From Ipomoea triloba (taxonomy: Eukaryota; Streptophyta; Magnoliopsida; Solanales; Convolvulaceae): a DNA stretch of 64,000 nt. This document shows positions 45,665 through 58,733 of this stretch, piece by piece (the first letter of the stretch is position 1; each line of letters begins with the position of its first letter). Under the pieces are notes generated by a model. The model did not search any database. It saw nothing but the letters and a program-made list of their open reading frames with translations, and was not told the DNA's origin. The stretch is from assembly GCF_003576645.1 (NCBI RefSeq), contig NC_044919.1:33921206-33985205 (forward strand), read 5' to 3'. The translations under genes and the position numbers were made by a program.

Positions 45665-48600
45665 ATGGCGTTGTCTGGAATGAGAGGTCTATCGGTATTT
45701 ATAAGCGATATTCGCAATTGCCAGAACAAAGAGCAGGAGCGCCTCCGCGTCGACAAGGAGCTGGGCAACGTCCGTACTCGCTTCAAGAACGAAAAGGTAT
45801 TCTAAAGCTTCATCTCCACACTCATTCCAAACCGCATACTTATCTCGATCGTACACGTGTTGTAAGCCTGATGCCAGCTCCAGCTGAACTGTGACTAAAT
45901 TCTGGAACTACGTAATGGATTTTGGTGAGAACTTGGGGTGGACTAAGCAAATTAGATTGTTCACTCGTGAGCTTAGGGCTGGAGTATTTAGTTGTGATAT
46001 ATTAAGCTGGGGGATAATTCAGAATTTAAAAAGTACTGTCCTTAGAACAATTTAGGTTGTATGCTTTAGAGTTTTGGTATGAAAATATGAAGTTATGGTT
46101 GTATGATTTGACAAAAGAATGAATAACTTGCTAATTAGTAGTAAAATCTTTGACTGTGTAACTTTCTCTTGTAGAATTGAATATACCAAGGAAATATTTT
46201 TGCTTATTCAAGTGAAGATTAAGGCTTGATTTTTAAATATAGTGTAGATTTTCTGATTATGTGTTAGAAAATATGCTTCACTTGATTTGGCTCGTCTAAT
46301 ATGAAGGAATTGAGTAGCAACATGGCAACACCATTGCCATAGTGGGCATAATGGATATAGGCAATGTGAATAGAAATTTCTTATTTCATTATTGAAAAGT
46401 GACAAATAGTGGTGTCAATGGAGGATCTATGATGCATGTATTATCTTCTGCATAAGGGATGGAAGTAGATCCACATAAATTCATAGAGTGGTTAGTTACT
46501 GCAAAGGTTTCTGTGCAGTATGCTTGCAACGTAACATTTGGGACTTCCAATCCATTTGAAAATGGGGAGTTTCCTGCTTGAGTTATTTGTGTGGAGTGTT
46601 GGATTGATTCTGTATACTTCATCTTGAATGGTGAAGGAGAGATGGCAAGGTGGCATTGGAAAGACATTTCCATCTGACTTATCCATGAGCTTTTCAGCAT
46701 GTCTGGAATTAGTGTTGGTGAGGCTCAACTGATGTTGCTGTGGACATTGTATTACTTTAGGGAGTTGAACCATGGACAACCATTGCTATTGTAGTTTATA
46801 CATACTATACAAAGTGTTTATGCAGAAATGTATCAGGGAAAAGAGGGGTGAGGACTGGGGGTGGAAGGAAAGAATTAGAATGAATCTGTAACCCTTTAGT
46901 CAGTTTTAAATGGACACTTTGGCACATTTTGTTTGATGAGATATGATTAGTTGTAGGATTTGCCACCCACAGATTAGCACAGATTTAGGAGGAAAGCATG
47001 TGGCAATTGTAGCTTGCTCTACATTGCCTGACAAATTTATGTCTTTCTGTATCATTACTAAATGTCATGAACAGACATTATGGTTTTCCTTGAAATACCA
47101 AAGCTGACCCAATTTTCTTGAAGAGCTCTATTTGTTATCTTTTGGTTGATTCCTAAACCTCTTCATTTTACTATAAGGATTGGATATTGGAAGATACCAA
47201 TCACCACACTTATCACCATTCACCAAAGAGAAAAAGAGAGAGAGAGAAGAGAGAGTAGTAGTAGTAGTAGTAGCTATTGCCAGAAACCTACCTCTCAAGT
47301 CTCAAGCCATAGCCCATTCCTCCATATGGTTTATTATTTCTTGATCAGTTGATTGCCAAGGTGTTAATTTCTGAGAGAATAAAAAGTTAGCATTTGATAT
47401 ACTTTCTTAATTTCTTCACCTTGGGGTCAAATTCATACTAAATAAGGGAATAGGAGGATGGTTTATGTGAGAACATCCAAAACTAAATTGGATTTGCCTC
47501 TTTCCAGTTTTTTCTTTCAGATGAACCTGCTAAGCAAAGAGTATTCCTATTTAATCTAATTCTCAATCTACCATCATTACTGAAATAGTTCTCAACATGA
47601 TACTCCTTTTGCCTCCTGTTCTTTCGGTTGGAAGGAAGTACAATGTTGGCATGTTGCCTTTCATTTGCCCATTTTTGTTATATTACAGTAAATAGTCATG
47701 TCCATATACAAATTGGACTAACAGAGTAAGTGGTTCTTGATATAACAGTGTGAACACAATTCCTATGTTTAAATCTTTCCAAATCTTAATATGCAAGCTA
47801 TATAAGAGCAAGAGAAGATAGCGAATGCAGGTTAATTCAATACATTTGTTTAGAGAACCTTTTACATTGCATCATAATAAGAGCTGGTAAGTGGTCACAA
47901 AAGGTATTTTCTAGTGAAAAACATAAACAGTTTTAAATTATTTTCAGGTGTTAGTTGACTACTTTGAACTAGTGTTTAATTGTATATTGATCTTTCCCTT
48001 ATTGATTGGGATATGCTATGCATAATATGAGATCTTTTCTTGATATCATAATCATTGTGTAAAATAAACTAAAAACTAATGCTTTTGATTAGTATGGCTC
48101 TTGACAGTGTCTGAAAAACTACCTTAGTGTTTCAAATGATTGTATGTCATGGATAATTTTTCATTCAGGCTAAAAAAAATTAAGAAGTTCACTTATCTTG
48201 ATTTTCACTTGTCATCTTTTGCCCGTATTCAAGATGTCTTTCCTTGTTCTGGTTATTATGAATGACTTTGATTCTACCAATTTATTTTTGTTCTAACAGG
48301 GCTTGACTCCTTATGAGAAGAAGAAATATGTTTGGAAGATGCTTTACATTTATATGCTTGGTTATGATGTGGATTTTGGTCACATGGAAGCAGTTTCTTT
48401 GATATCTGCTCCAAAGTATCCCGAGAAGCAGGTAACCTGTTCTTGGTATTCTTAGAGAAAATTGAAATCCACTTTCATGACTTGTATGTAAGCAATCAGA
48501 GACACTACACGTGCTATATTGATAAATGGATTGATGGATATATGTTGGTCTGTGTCTGTGCAGATGTACCTGTATACTTATGCTTGATTAACTCTTTTTT

Positions 48601-51600
48601 TTAAAAAAAAAAATAATTTATTTTCAGGTTGGTTACATAGTCACTTCTTGTTTGCTGAATGAGAATCATGATTTCTTGAGATTAGCAATCAATGCTGTGC
48701 GGAATGACATAATTGGCCGCAATGAGACTTTTCAGTGCCTAGCTTTAACTTTGGTATGATTGTACACTACTTCTAACTTTAAATGTGTCTTGTTGTTTAA
48801 CATGCTTTGAAGCTCTAGATGGCTATCCATTGTGCATAACTCAATTATTGCACGTCTGCAGGTTGGAAATATAGGTGGAAGGGAATTTGCTGAATCTCTA
48901 GCACCTGATGTGCAAAAGCTACTAGTAAGAGGATCTTTATCTATTATTTTATGGGTATTGAAAGATCGTAATTGGTGTTTGAGATCATTCTTCTTGTTCA
49001 GATTTCAAGTAGCTGCCGGCCACTTGTCAGGAAGAAAGCTGCATTGTGTCTCTTACGTCTTTTTAGAAAAAACCCTGATGTGGTGAATGCAGATGGCTGG
49101 TAAGCATGGTTAGGTTTTTGTTTAGCTCATGGAGTTACTCAACTTATACTTTATGTTATTGGTGTTTTGCTTATATTGCAGGTCAGATTGGATGGCACAA
49201 ATATTGGATGAACGTGACTTGGGTGTCTTGACATCTTCCATGAGTTTGTTAGTGGCTTTAGTGTCAAATAACCATGAAGCATATTGGAGTTCTCTTCCAA
49301 AGTGTGTAAGAATATTGGAAAGACTTGCCAGGAACCAAGATGTTCCACAAGAATACACTTACTATGGAATCCCGTCTCCTTGGCTTCAGGTATGTCTATG
49401 TTTTTCTATTTGATGAGAGCTGGTAGTAATACAAAGATGAGATGGGATAAGAATGTTCAAAAAGATAAATGGTGCCATGTCATTTTATTTGATAGAAATA
49501 GTAAAGATAATACTTCCTCCCTCCAATTTATATTGCCAGCACTTCCATTTTGGGATGTAGCAAAAATTGGCTACTATCACTATTCAAGGAATATTTAATG
49601 CAATATTTATCCAAATGCCCTTCTTCTTATAAGAATTGATGCATTAGATGGAAAAGAAGGAGCACTACTGAATATTGTACAAAAGCAAAGAAGTCAAAAC
49701 ATTGAACAAGCTTAAACTACGTGTCTAGCCTATGTGGACAAATGGGACAATAAATTAGGGACACAGGAAATATTAATAATGAGAATGTATGATCAACTGT
49801 GTGATAGCATCAGCATCTTTGGTCAAGTTTGATAATCCTATTTACTCCTTTATGTTATGCAGGTGAAGACAATGAGGGCACTTCAATACTTTCCGACTAT
49901 TGAAGATCCAAACACTCGTAGATCACTGTTTGAGGTTCAATCTCCTTCCTTCTAACCACCACTCCCTACAAAAAATGTAAATATATTTTACTTGTAAGGG
50001 AAAAAAGAACTCTTAAGAATTCATCATAATTGATTTCCTTTATATTGATTAGGTTTTACAACGTATACTCATGGGAACTGATGTTGTGAAAAATGTGAAC
50101 AAGAACAATGCCTCACATGCCGTTCTCTTTGAAGCCCTTTCTCTTGTAAGTTTGTAAACTATTGTATGATGCAGTAGAATTGCTTTTTGAAATGAAATAC
50201 TTGGATCTGGTTTGCATGGTTTCCAGATTTGTTTTTATATAAAGAAATTTATAATTTTGTTTCATGCTCATTTCCTGCTTCCTTGAGTGGAATTTCTACA
50301 TCTTCCTAATGTAAATTATTATAAATTCATACCAAAGTCTCATGGCCTTGGCCCAGTTGCTCCCTGCCTCCTTAGTGAGGTAGCTATAATCCTTATTTAA
50401 TCAAGCTATTTATCCCCTTTATTTAGGGGTATTATAATAATGTGTTGTAATGGTTTATATTCCTTGCTATTCATGTAATTCTAAAGTATTCATTGGTATA
50501 GCAATTAGTTGTATTGTAATGTTGTAATCACTGTATCAAGCAAAATAAATAAATAAATCCATACCGAAGTCATTCCACTTACCAGAATGCTTGTAGGAGG
50601 CCCCCTTTGTGCTGTGGTGTAGATATATTGCATCCTGCTCTGCTTTATTGTTTTATTGGAATAAATATGATGCTTGAATATAATTAAAATTTGAGTATAA
50701 TTTTTTTTTAAAAAGTAGAAATTAGATATCTTAAACTAAAATTGCCTGTCCCCATTTTCCATCTCAGCAGTAACTAGTGCTCAGCTATAATGGACCTCAA
50801 CGCCTTTCATATTTTCTTTTTCCATGCAACATTCATAAATCTGTGTAATTTTCTAGTGGATATGATGTTTGATATACTAGAAAAGTTTTTCTTGATGGAG
50901 GGTTTTCTGTTTAAGAGTGCTGTGACTTTCTGATTAAGCAAATAGCTGTGCATTAGTTCCCTTCTGATGAATTTATATGAATGACATATGGATAAGAATT
51001 AAGATGATGGAGTGGTGATTGTGTCCTATAGGTCATTAGGCAGTGGAATAATCGTCCTTCCAGGTCATTGAGTTATTGTCCAAAAGAACATAATGTCTTG
51101 ATGTTAGTTAAGGGGTTTTATGTATTTGCCAGTGCCTTTGCTTTGTAAGTTAGTGGCTTTTTCATGTGGGTGTCCAGTATCTATTGAACCTATGGTCCTG
51201 TTATACATCCATTGGTCCATCTGGCTATAGTTGATGACTACTGATCCTGTTTTCTTGCAACTCATGCTGAATCCAATTTCCTATGTAACTGGATGTGTGG
51301 ACTTTTGTGCATGAAAAAAATATTTGAATAATAATTTATATTGTTTAACACTGATTTACCACTATTGGCATGTTTTTATTTCCGTTCCATCTGACTACAG
51401 TTGATGACTGCTGTTCCTGGTTTGTTGCATCTTATGCTGAAAACTATTGTACCAATTTCCCCTGTACTGGATGAGTGGACTTTTATGCATGAAAAAAATA
51501 TTAATAATAAATTGTTTAACCCTGTTGGCCACTACTTGGTGTGTTCTTATTAATTTTATGCCCTAGGAAAAAAGAACTTATCGCTTATGTATCCCTTACT

Positions 51601-54600
51601 CCTTAGTTATGTTATCTCATGTATCTTAGTATTGTTTGTAAGACACAATTTGCAATACATAACTTTGAGGTTTTGTTTGAGGCTAGAACTTCAATTGCAT
51701 TCTTATTGCTGTGATGCAGGTCATGCATCTTGATGCCGAAAAAGAAATGATGTCTCAATGTGTTGCATTGCTTGGAAAATTTATTGCTGTCCGTGAACCA
51801 AATATTCGTTATCTTGGCCTGGTAAGCTGCTGCAGAGTATTTGCTTGACTACTTTCATCACTTTGAGCCAATTTAGGAGGTCCTCTCATGCATATTCTGC
51901 CTTCAAGTATTTATTGGTTCTTATTTCTCGTTGCTTGTATACAACTGAGCTGTGAAAGTGGTAGAGTGAAAGGATAGTGACCTAGATAAATGTTTGATTG
52001 CATCATTGCTTTTTACTATTTGCAGGAAAATATGACTCGGATGTTGATGATTACAGATGTACAGGATATAATCAAAAGACATCAAGCACAGATTGTTACC
52101 TCACTTAAGGATCCTGATATCAGGTTAAGCATCCCTTCTGTTTTTCTTTGAAACCCCTGCTTTGGTTTCTTATGATGTGTATTTATTATTGAGGACATTA
52201 ATCAATTCCTTCTTATTTCAAAAAAGATGTGAATCATGTGATCTAAATTGGAATTTGATAAATTCTCAGAGATAAATTTGATTATTCATTGAATTTAGTT
52301 AAGTTTATACACTTATGCTGTGTTCAGTGATTTGATTGCAGAAAGCTATGATATATTAGGATTTTTAATTTCCACCTTTTCCTTTTTGTTGACATAAATT
52401 CCTTCAAACAGTATAAGGAGGCGTGCTCTCGATTTGCTGTATGGAATGTGCGATGTTTCTAATGCAAAAGACATAGTTGAAGAATTATTGCAGGTAAAAG
52501 TCACATCCATGTTCTGTATTTAGTTGTGTTTGACATAGTTCTCTTATATTGTTCATTTCAATGTGATGAAAATTCCAATTGAAATGTTGAGAGAGCATGT
52601 AATTGAATTTTATTTGTTTTCAGTGTCTTAGTTCAGCAGAGTTTGCAGAGAACATGTAATTGACTTTTATTTGTTTTCAGTATCTTAGTTCAGCAGACTT
52701 TGCAATGCGTGAGGAGTTGTCACTAAAGATTGCAATTCTTGCAGAGAAGTTTGCCCCTGATTTATCATGGTATGGAATATTTGATTGAGAATACAACGCA
52801 AATATTTTTTAAAAAGTGTTCCCCCTTTTCTACATGCTTGTATCACTGTACATAATTTCTCTACATGTATAAGATGTCCATTCATTTTGCCACCTTGTTC
52901 TTTTACTTGCAGGTGAATAAACATTCTGAATTTTTTTTAATCAGTGATTTTAATTTAATTAGTTCTTGGAGCCTTTGGACATTATTATCTAACCCCGGCC
53001 TTGGTGATTTCTTACACAGGTATGTTGATGTGATCCTACAGTTGATTGACAAGGCAGGAGAATTTGTCAGTGATGATATATGGTTTCGTGTTGTGCAATT
53101 TGTTACAAACAATGAGGATCTACAGGTAATTGGAATTTGTCATGCCCTTACACACATTTTAATTTTCTGTTTCTTCTAAATGTTTAGACTAGTGACCTGA
53201 TTTTCACTTCTGCACTCTTGTATCAGCCCTATGCAGCTTTGAAAGCTAAAGAGTATCTTGATAAGCCTGCTATTCATGAGACAATGGTTAGGGTGAGTTT
53301 ATTGCCTTCAGTTCTATGATATTTGAAAATTTTAATGCTGCAATATGAGAACATTTCGAACAGGATGGTATGCATGTTTTGGATTCTTGAGGTTTTCGTG
53401 TTGCAGTAATGCTGAATTGTAACATGTAGCATAACCCACCTATTAAGCTATCTCACTGATATGTTTAACTGAATTGGTACAAGTCTACTAGTAGCCAGCT
53501 ATCAACTTATTGTTTTACTATGCACTTTGTCCTATTTCATCCATGCATTGAATTTGGCATAGGAAATCCTCTTGAACAGGTGGACTTAGGTAGATGCTTT
53601 AGTTTGGGAAAAAAAGTGTGTGAAGGGAAACTGGAGTTTTGATTAACCTGTTTACCATGTGGGGTTGGATAGAAAGTTACATTTGTCAGAAGAAAGATGA
53701 GATGAGGTTTGAACTTCAATTTACTGCTTACTCACTAAGTCCTTGGAGCAGCTTACTTATTGAGGGTTGTGCCAGGGAAAATGGCCAACCACCCATGACT
53801 AGGTTGAAGTTTCTGAATCTATGAGCCATATGCAGAGTGTCAGTACAAATGGAGAATAGACTGCACCTTGACCTTTACATGTCACATTTATCTGGAGTGC
53901 AACCTTATTTTTTACACCAGGGGCCAGCGTTTTGCATTGTAATGGCATTCTTTTACACAATCCAACCCCAAAGAGACTGACCAAGCATTTCAGCTCTCCT
54001 GTAATCTGTGCCAACTTCTTGCTATCATTTCCGATGTGTCTGCTAGACTGTTCTGAATTTTCTTTAATAGAGTGGTGCATGAAGAATTGAAGATATATAA
54101 GCTTCAAAGAGTTAATAATTTGCTTTGATAGTTTTTTAATCTTTGTTAATGATCTATTAATTTTTTCTGTTGAGATTTAAGACTTAAAAGAGTGTGGAAC
54201 TACTGAAGCATGATTTGGCATTGTAAAATGGTACAGGTGAGTGCATACATCCTTGGAGAATACAGCCATATTCTGGCAAGACGGCCTGGGTGTAGTCCAA
54301 AGGAAATCTTTAGCAGCATACACGAGAAGCTTCCTACTGTTTCGTAAGAGCTTTTTTGACCTTTGATGACATCTTTCTGTTATTTGTATTATCTCACATC
54401 TGAATTCAATTAAATTGAATATGCTCAGGACTTCAACAATTCCTATTCTCCTATCAACATATGCTAAGATTTTGATGCACACACAACAACCAGATCCAGA
54501 CTTGCAGAATCAAATTTGGGCCATATTCCGAAAGTAAGATTGGTTTTTTAGTGTGATTTTCTCTTTATAGAGCATGCAATCTTGCTGAAATGTTCAAATG

Positions 54601-57271
54601 CCATGATAAAACTGCACACTGTTCAGGTATGAAAGCTGTATTGACGTTGAAATACAACAACGAGCTGTAGAATACCTTGAACTGAGTAAAAAAGGTGCAG
54701 TTTTGAAGGATGTTTTAGCTGAAATGCCAAAGTTCCCTGAACGACAGGTACACATGTAGAACTTGCTTAGCAATGTAATTCTTTAAATGATTTATTTATT
54801 GATTTGGAAGAAGGAACTGTTTCTACACTGTTCACTCTTATAGTATCTGAATGTTAATTGTTTTATTCTTTTGCAATATATGCTATCTTTAATATTGTGT
54901 CTCTGAATTTAGTCTGCATTGATAAAAAAAGCTGTGGAAACTGAGGCTGATACTGCTGACCAAAGTGCAATCAAGTTGCGTGCACAGCAGCAGACTTCTA
55001 ATGCTTTGGTAGTGACCGACCAACACCTAACTAATGGAAGTCCACCTGTTAACCAGCTAGGTCTTGTAAAGATACCAACCATGAGCAATGTGGTAAGATG
55101 TCTGTCACCATCTTGATTTTTATGGACTGTGATGTTGGTAATAGGGATCTGTGTGTTTACTATCAATAAGACATACCATTTGAACAGGATAATAGCTCAG
55201 CAGATGAAGGTGTGACACAGGCAAATGGAACTTTGACTGTTGTTGATCCTCAACCTCAACCCTCTTCAACACCTTCACCTGATCTTCTTGGGGATCTATT
55301 AAGTCCACTAGCTATTGAAGGCCCTCCAGCTGGTGGTAACCAAGCTGACACAAATTTGGCATCCGATGCTAAAGGTGCTCCAATGCCGCCAGAGGCTTTA
55401 GCATTGGCACCAGTCGAAGAGCAGACAAATACTGTCCAGGTACTACCTACTACTTACATATCAATACCACCTTCAGTTGGAGCCTGGAGGCTGATCATAC
55501 GATTCATTATACTTACATTCTGCTAGCTGAGAAATGTTCTAGCCCCTTTCTGATGTTGCATGAATAGCATGGAAGTTGTTTCTTACTTCTGGTTTCTAAA
55601 AGATCTTTGTACTTTGGGTTTCTAAATCATCTGACAAGGATAAAATCTCAAAGCTAAATATGTGTGTTAAATTTAGGCATTGTGGTCCAATTTGCATCTG
55701 AACCTTTTGCTTTATCTTTACAGCCAATTGGAAATATTGCAGAAAGGTTTCATGCATTATGCCTCAAGGATAGTGGTGTATTATATGAAGATCCTTATAT
55801 ACAGGTAAATATCTGTCCATAGTATGCATGCAACCTTTTTCATGGTCTATGGACTTCAGTTTGCTATTAATTTACTTGTTCATTCATTTCTAGATTGGCA
55901 TAAAAGCTGAGTGGCGAGCACATCATGGACGGCTTGTCCTCTTTTTGGGAAATAAAAATACTGCTCCACTTGCATCAGTTCGAGCTTTAGTATTGCCCCC
56001 AACGCATCTGAAGATGGAGCTGTCATTAGTACCTGAGACTATTCCTCCACGGGCACAGGTCATTTTCCTGATTCTGCTTTATGTCACAAGTAGATTTTGT
56101 GATCACTTTCTTGGTTACATGGATTGCTCTATTAATCTTTTAAACTGAAACAAACTCTTTCAGGTTCAATGTCCACTGGAAGTAATCAACCTGCACCCAA
56201 GTAGGGATCTGGCTGTTCTTGATTTCTCTTATAAGTTTGGGACCCAAGCGGTATTCTTCCAGAAATTGTCTTATAAGTTCTAATTTCTAGCATAGCTAAT
56301 GAACGAGCAAAAAGACTTCTTGTTTTTATTGCTAACTGTGACCTCTTGCATATTAATAGGTTAATATTAAACTTCGGCTTCCCGCTGCCTTGAACAAGTT
56401 TCTTCAGCCAATAACAGTAACTGCTGAGGAATTTTTTCCACAGTGGAGATCATTATCAGGACCACCATTGAAACTCCAAGAAGTGGTTTGTACCTGTAAA
56501 CTTCAGTTGCATGCTTAAATTAGGTTAATATTCAAACAGTAGAAACATAAAAATCTGCCTGTTTTGGTTATAATATTGATCAGGTTCGAGGTGTAAGACC
56601 AATGCCACTTTTGGAAATGACAAACCTGTTTAGCAGCTTGCAATTGATGGTTTGTCCGGGACTTGTAAGTGCTGCTACTCTTTTTGTTTCCCTGATTCAC
56701 TTATGATGTTTGCCTCATTGTTTAAGTCTTGAAATTGCACATTAATTGCTTATTCAGGATCCAAATGCTAATAACTTGGTTATAAGCACAACTTTCTATT
56801 CAGAGAGTACAAGAGCCATGCTGTGTTTGGTAAGCTTATAGAGGTTCTCTGATGCTTTAAAAGAAAAATATAAAGGATTATTTCGATTACAGATTTCCAA
56901 GATGAACATTCTGTTGAGCACAATATAATGTCCTTGCAATAATTTACAGATAAGAATAGAAACAGATCCTGCCGATAGAACTCAGCTGCGTATGACAGTT
57001 GCTTCTGGGGACCCAGCACTAACATTTGAGTATGTTAAATTTGTTTTGAATAGGAGTATGTATTCCAGTCAAACATATGTAGACAACTTATATATAACTT
57101 ACCACCAATCTTCGTCCTGTGCATAGGTTGAAGGAGTTCGTTAAAGAACAATTGGTTAGCATTCCTACAGCCACTCCTAGACCAGCCATGCCAGCACCTT
57201 CACAACCTCGGGCAGCTAGCCCACCTCCAGTGGCATCAGATCCGGGGGCTTTACTTGCAGGTTTGCTTTGA
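45665..57271 (+). CDS. AP-2 clathrin adaptor complex, alpha subunit (alpha-adaptin)
   Basis: Twenty-seven exons give 1022 residues (Arabidopsis about 1012): 45665-45796, 48300-48431, 48628-48753, 48862-48924, 49002-49099, 49182-49389, 49863-49934, 50053-50145, 51720-51821, 52026-52123, 52412-52493, 52681-52769, 53020-53125, 53227-53292, 54237-54343, 54429-54533, 54627-54747, 54913-55092, 55188-55439, 55724-55804, 55894-56058, 56164-56250, 56360-56485, 56584-56664, 56758-56829, 56950-57029, 57127-57271. The trunk (1 to about 600) starts [20 protein letters not shown] and folds as helical repeats. The Pro/Gln-rich hinge (about 600-740) has [10 protein letters not shown]. The ear (about 750-1022) holds a beta-sandwich, [17 protein letters not shown], and a platform domain. 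AP-2 selects cargo for clathrin endocytosis at the plasma membrane. Intron 1 is 2.5 kb and holds nothing recognisable. Confidence 0.96.
47226..47274 (+). repeat. (AG)n(TAG)n microsatellite
   Basis: A purine AG-rich run passes into about six TAG/GTA units inside alpha-adaptin intron 1. Confidence 0.9.
51212..51545 (+). repeat. 170 bp tandem duplication in alpha-adaptin intron 8
   Basis: Two diverged units in direct order, the first from TCCATCTGGCTATAGTTGAT at 51216 and the second from TCCATCTGACTACAGTTGAT at 51386. Shared later blocks include TGGACTTTTGTGCATGAAAA and TGGACTTTTATGCATGAAAA. Not coding. Confidence 0.85.
52596..52709 (+). repeat. 57 bp tandem duplication over the exon 12 splice acceptor
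   Basis: Units start CATGTAATTGA at 52596 and 52653. Each contains TTTATTTGTTTTCAG and the first exon bases TCTTAGTTCAGCAGA. The downstream unit supplies the acceptor used in the model, ending at 52680. The upstream acceptor ends at 52623, and its frame meets TAA at 52657-52659. Confidence 0.9.
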
Positions 57272-58490
57272 GTGAATCTAATTTGTCAAACACTTGTGCA
57301 CAACCAACATTTGTACAATTTGTTTATACATCGAGTCCACACGTGTAAAAAGATGAGGTGGGTCTCAAACAATTGAATGCAAGGGCTGGCGGGAGCAGTG
57401 ATGAGCATGTATCTAATTGGGTTATAGCAATTATGGGATTCTTGGGCAGTCAGGTTGCAGTTTTGGGATTCTTTGCACAAATACTTTGTGCTTTTTGAGG
57501 TTTTCCTTTTCGAGGTGGCTGAGGGTTTATTTTAGTATTATTTTTCACCTTTGAATTCTCTTGGTTTAGTCAGGTTCTACATCATTGGCTTCTTTAGTAT
57601 GAATAGCAAAATACAAAGTGAATGTAACCATTGCAGGTTTGTGATCCATATGTATTTTATTAGGTAAAAATTTTAATGAGAAGAGGGGAATGATTTAGTA
57701 TGATTTGACTATTGACTCTGTTAGTGAAATAAAAGTGTCATTATTTGTAAAAACAAAAAATGCAAAAATTAAGATATTAATATTTTTGGACCAAGATTCA
57801 ACATATAATTATTGGCAAAAAATTTCCATGGAATTTTTTTTTTCAAATATTATCAACTCTATTACAAGGTTGAGTCCTGTGACATTCATTCAAAGAGAGT
57901 CACAGAGGTACCAACTGAGTACAAAGTGTTTGGTAATTTTTCAATAACTTAAACTCTCTAATATACATATAAAAAGAAAATGTTTATTTTCTGTAAGTTT
58001 TTATCACATAGAACCTCTCAGTGGTGACACTTAATTAATGGGCTCATTAAATAAAAAAAAATGTTAATGGTAAAGTAATGCAATAAAAAGTGGATGGGTA
58101 TAAACACACTGCCACACACTATATTATCGTTTATAAACCAACTAGAATTTGATTCCTTTTATCCTTCTATATATCTATTTCTTTTGCAAACTAAACAATT
58201 AAATATAATTCTTTTTATATTCTTCTTCTATTCAAAATTTTTGAAATAAAATCTCTTAATTTTCATTCCATGATCTAAACTTTATGTAAGAATAGTTCGT
58301 GAGTGGCAAAAACAACTATATCATTAAAATTAATACAGTATAATTAAAAAAAAAAGATTTTCTAAGAAGCTACTCCGTATTTTATTCTCCGTTATTATAG
58401 AATTAATTAGGAGATTTTTTGTCCAAACGAGCCGGACGAAGAGGCTGCGCGAGCCGCCGAGCCGAAGATCAGAGACGGGTTGATCCTAGC
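57272..58490. other. Alpha-adaptin 3' UTR and intergenic DNA
   Basis: The first 300-400 bases are probably 3' UTR. A trace of the SINE tail (TATTATCAACTCTATTACAAGG near 57847) follows a T-run at 57834-57842. No other gene. Confidence 0.45.
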
Positions 58491-58537
58491 GATGCATAGA
58501 AGATACTTCACTCTCAAGTCTCCCATTAAAACCGGAT

Positions 58538-58546
58538 GGCGGGAAA
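58538..58546 (-). promoter_or_regulatory. E2F-type site upstream of RAD5
   Basis: GGCGGGAAA, that is TTTCCCGCC on the other strand, is a perfect match to the E2F consensus. It lies 188 bp before the RAD5 start codon. Plant E2F factors drive S-phase and repair genes, which suits this neighbour. Function is inferred. Confidence 0.55.
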
Positions 58547-58733
58547 TACGGTATCTCGCGCGAGCATTCATATCCATAATCCAACTAGGGTTTCGAATTC
58601 TCCCCTAAACCCCCTTCAATTTGAGGGTTAGAGTTACAAATCCCTAAAGATATCAAAGTTAAAGTCCAAATTCTACAGAAGATTATTTCCTTTACAATTA
58701 AAATTGGGGGAATTCCCTGCAGTTATTACAGGA

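Noticed and set aside
46389..46779. Two overlapping minus-strand open frames of about 100 codons in alpha-adaptin intron 1
   Set aside because: No recognisable family, no promoter or splice support, and typical of chance frames in a long intron.
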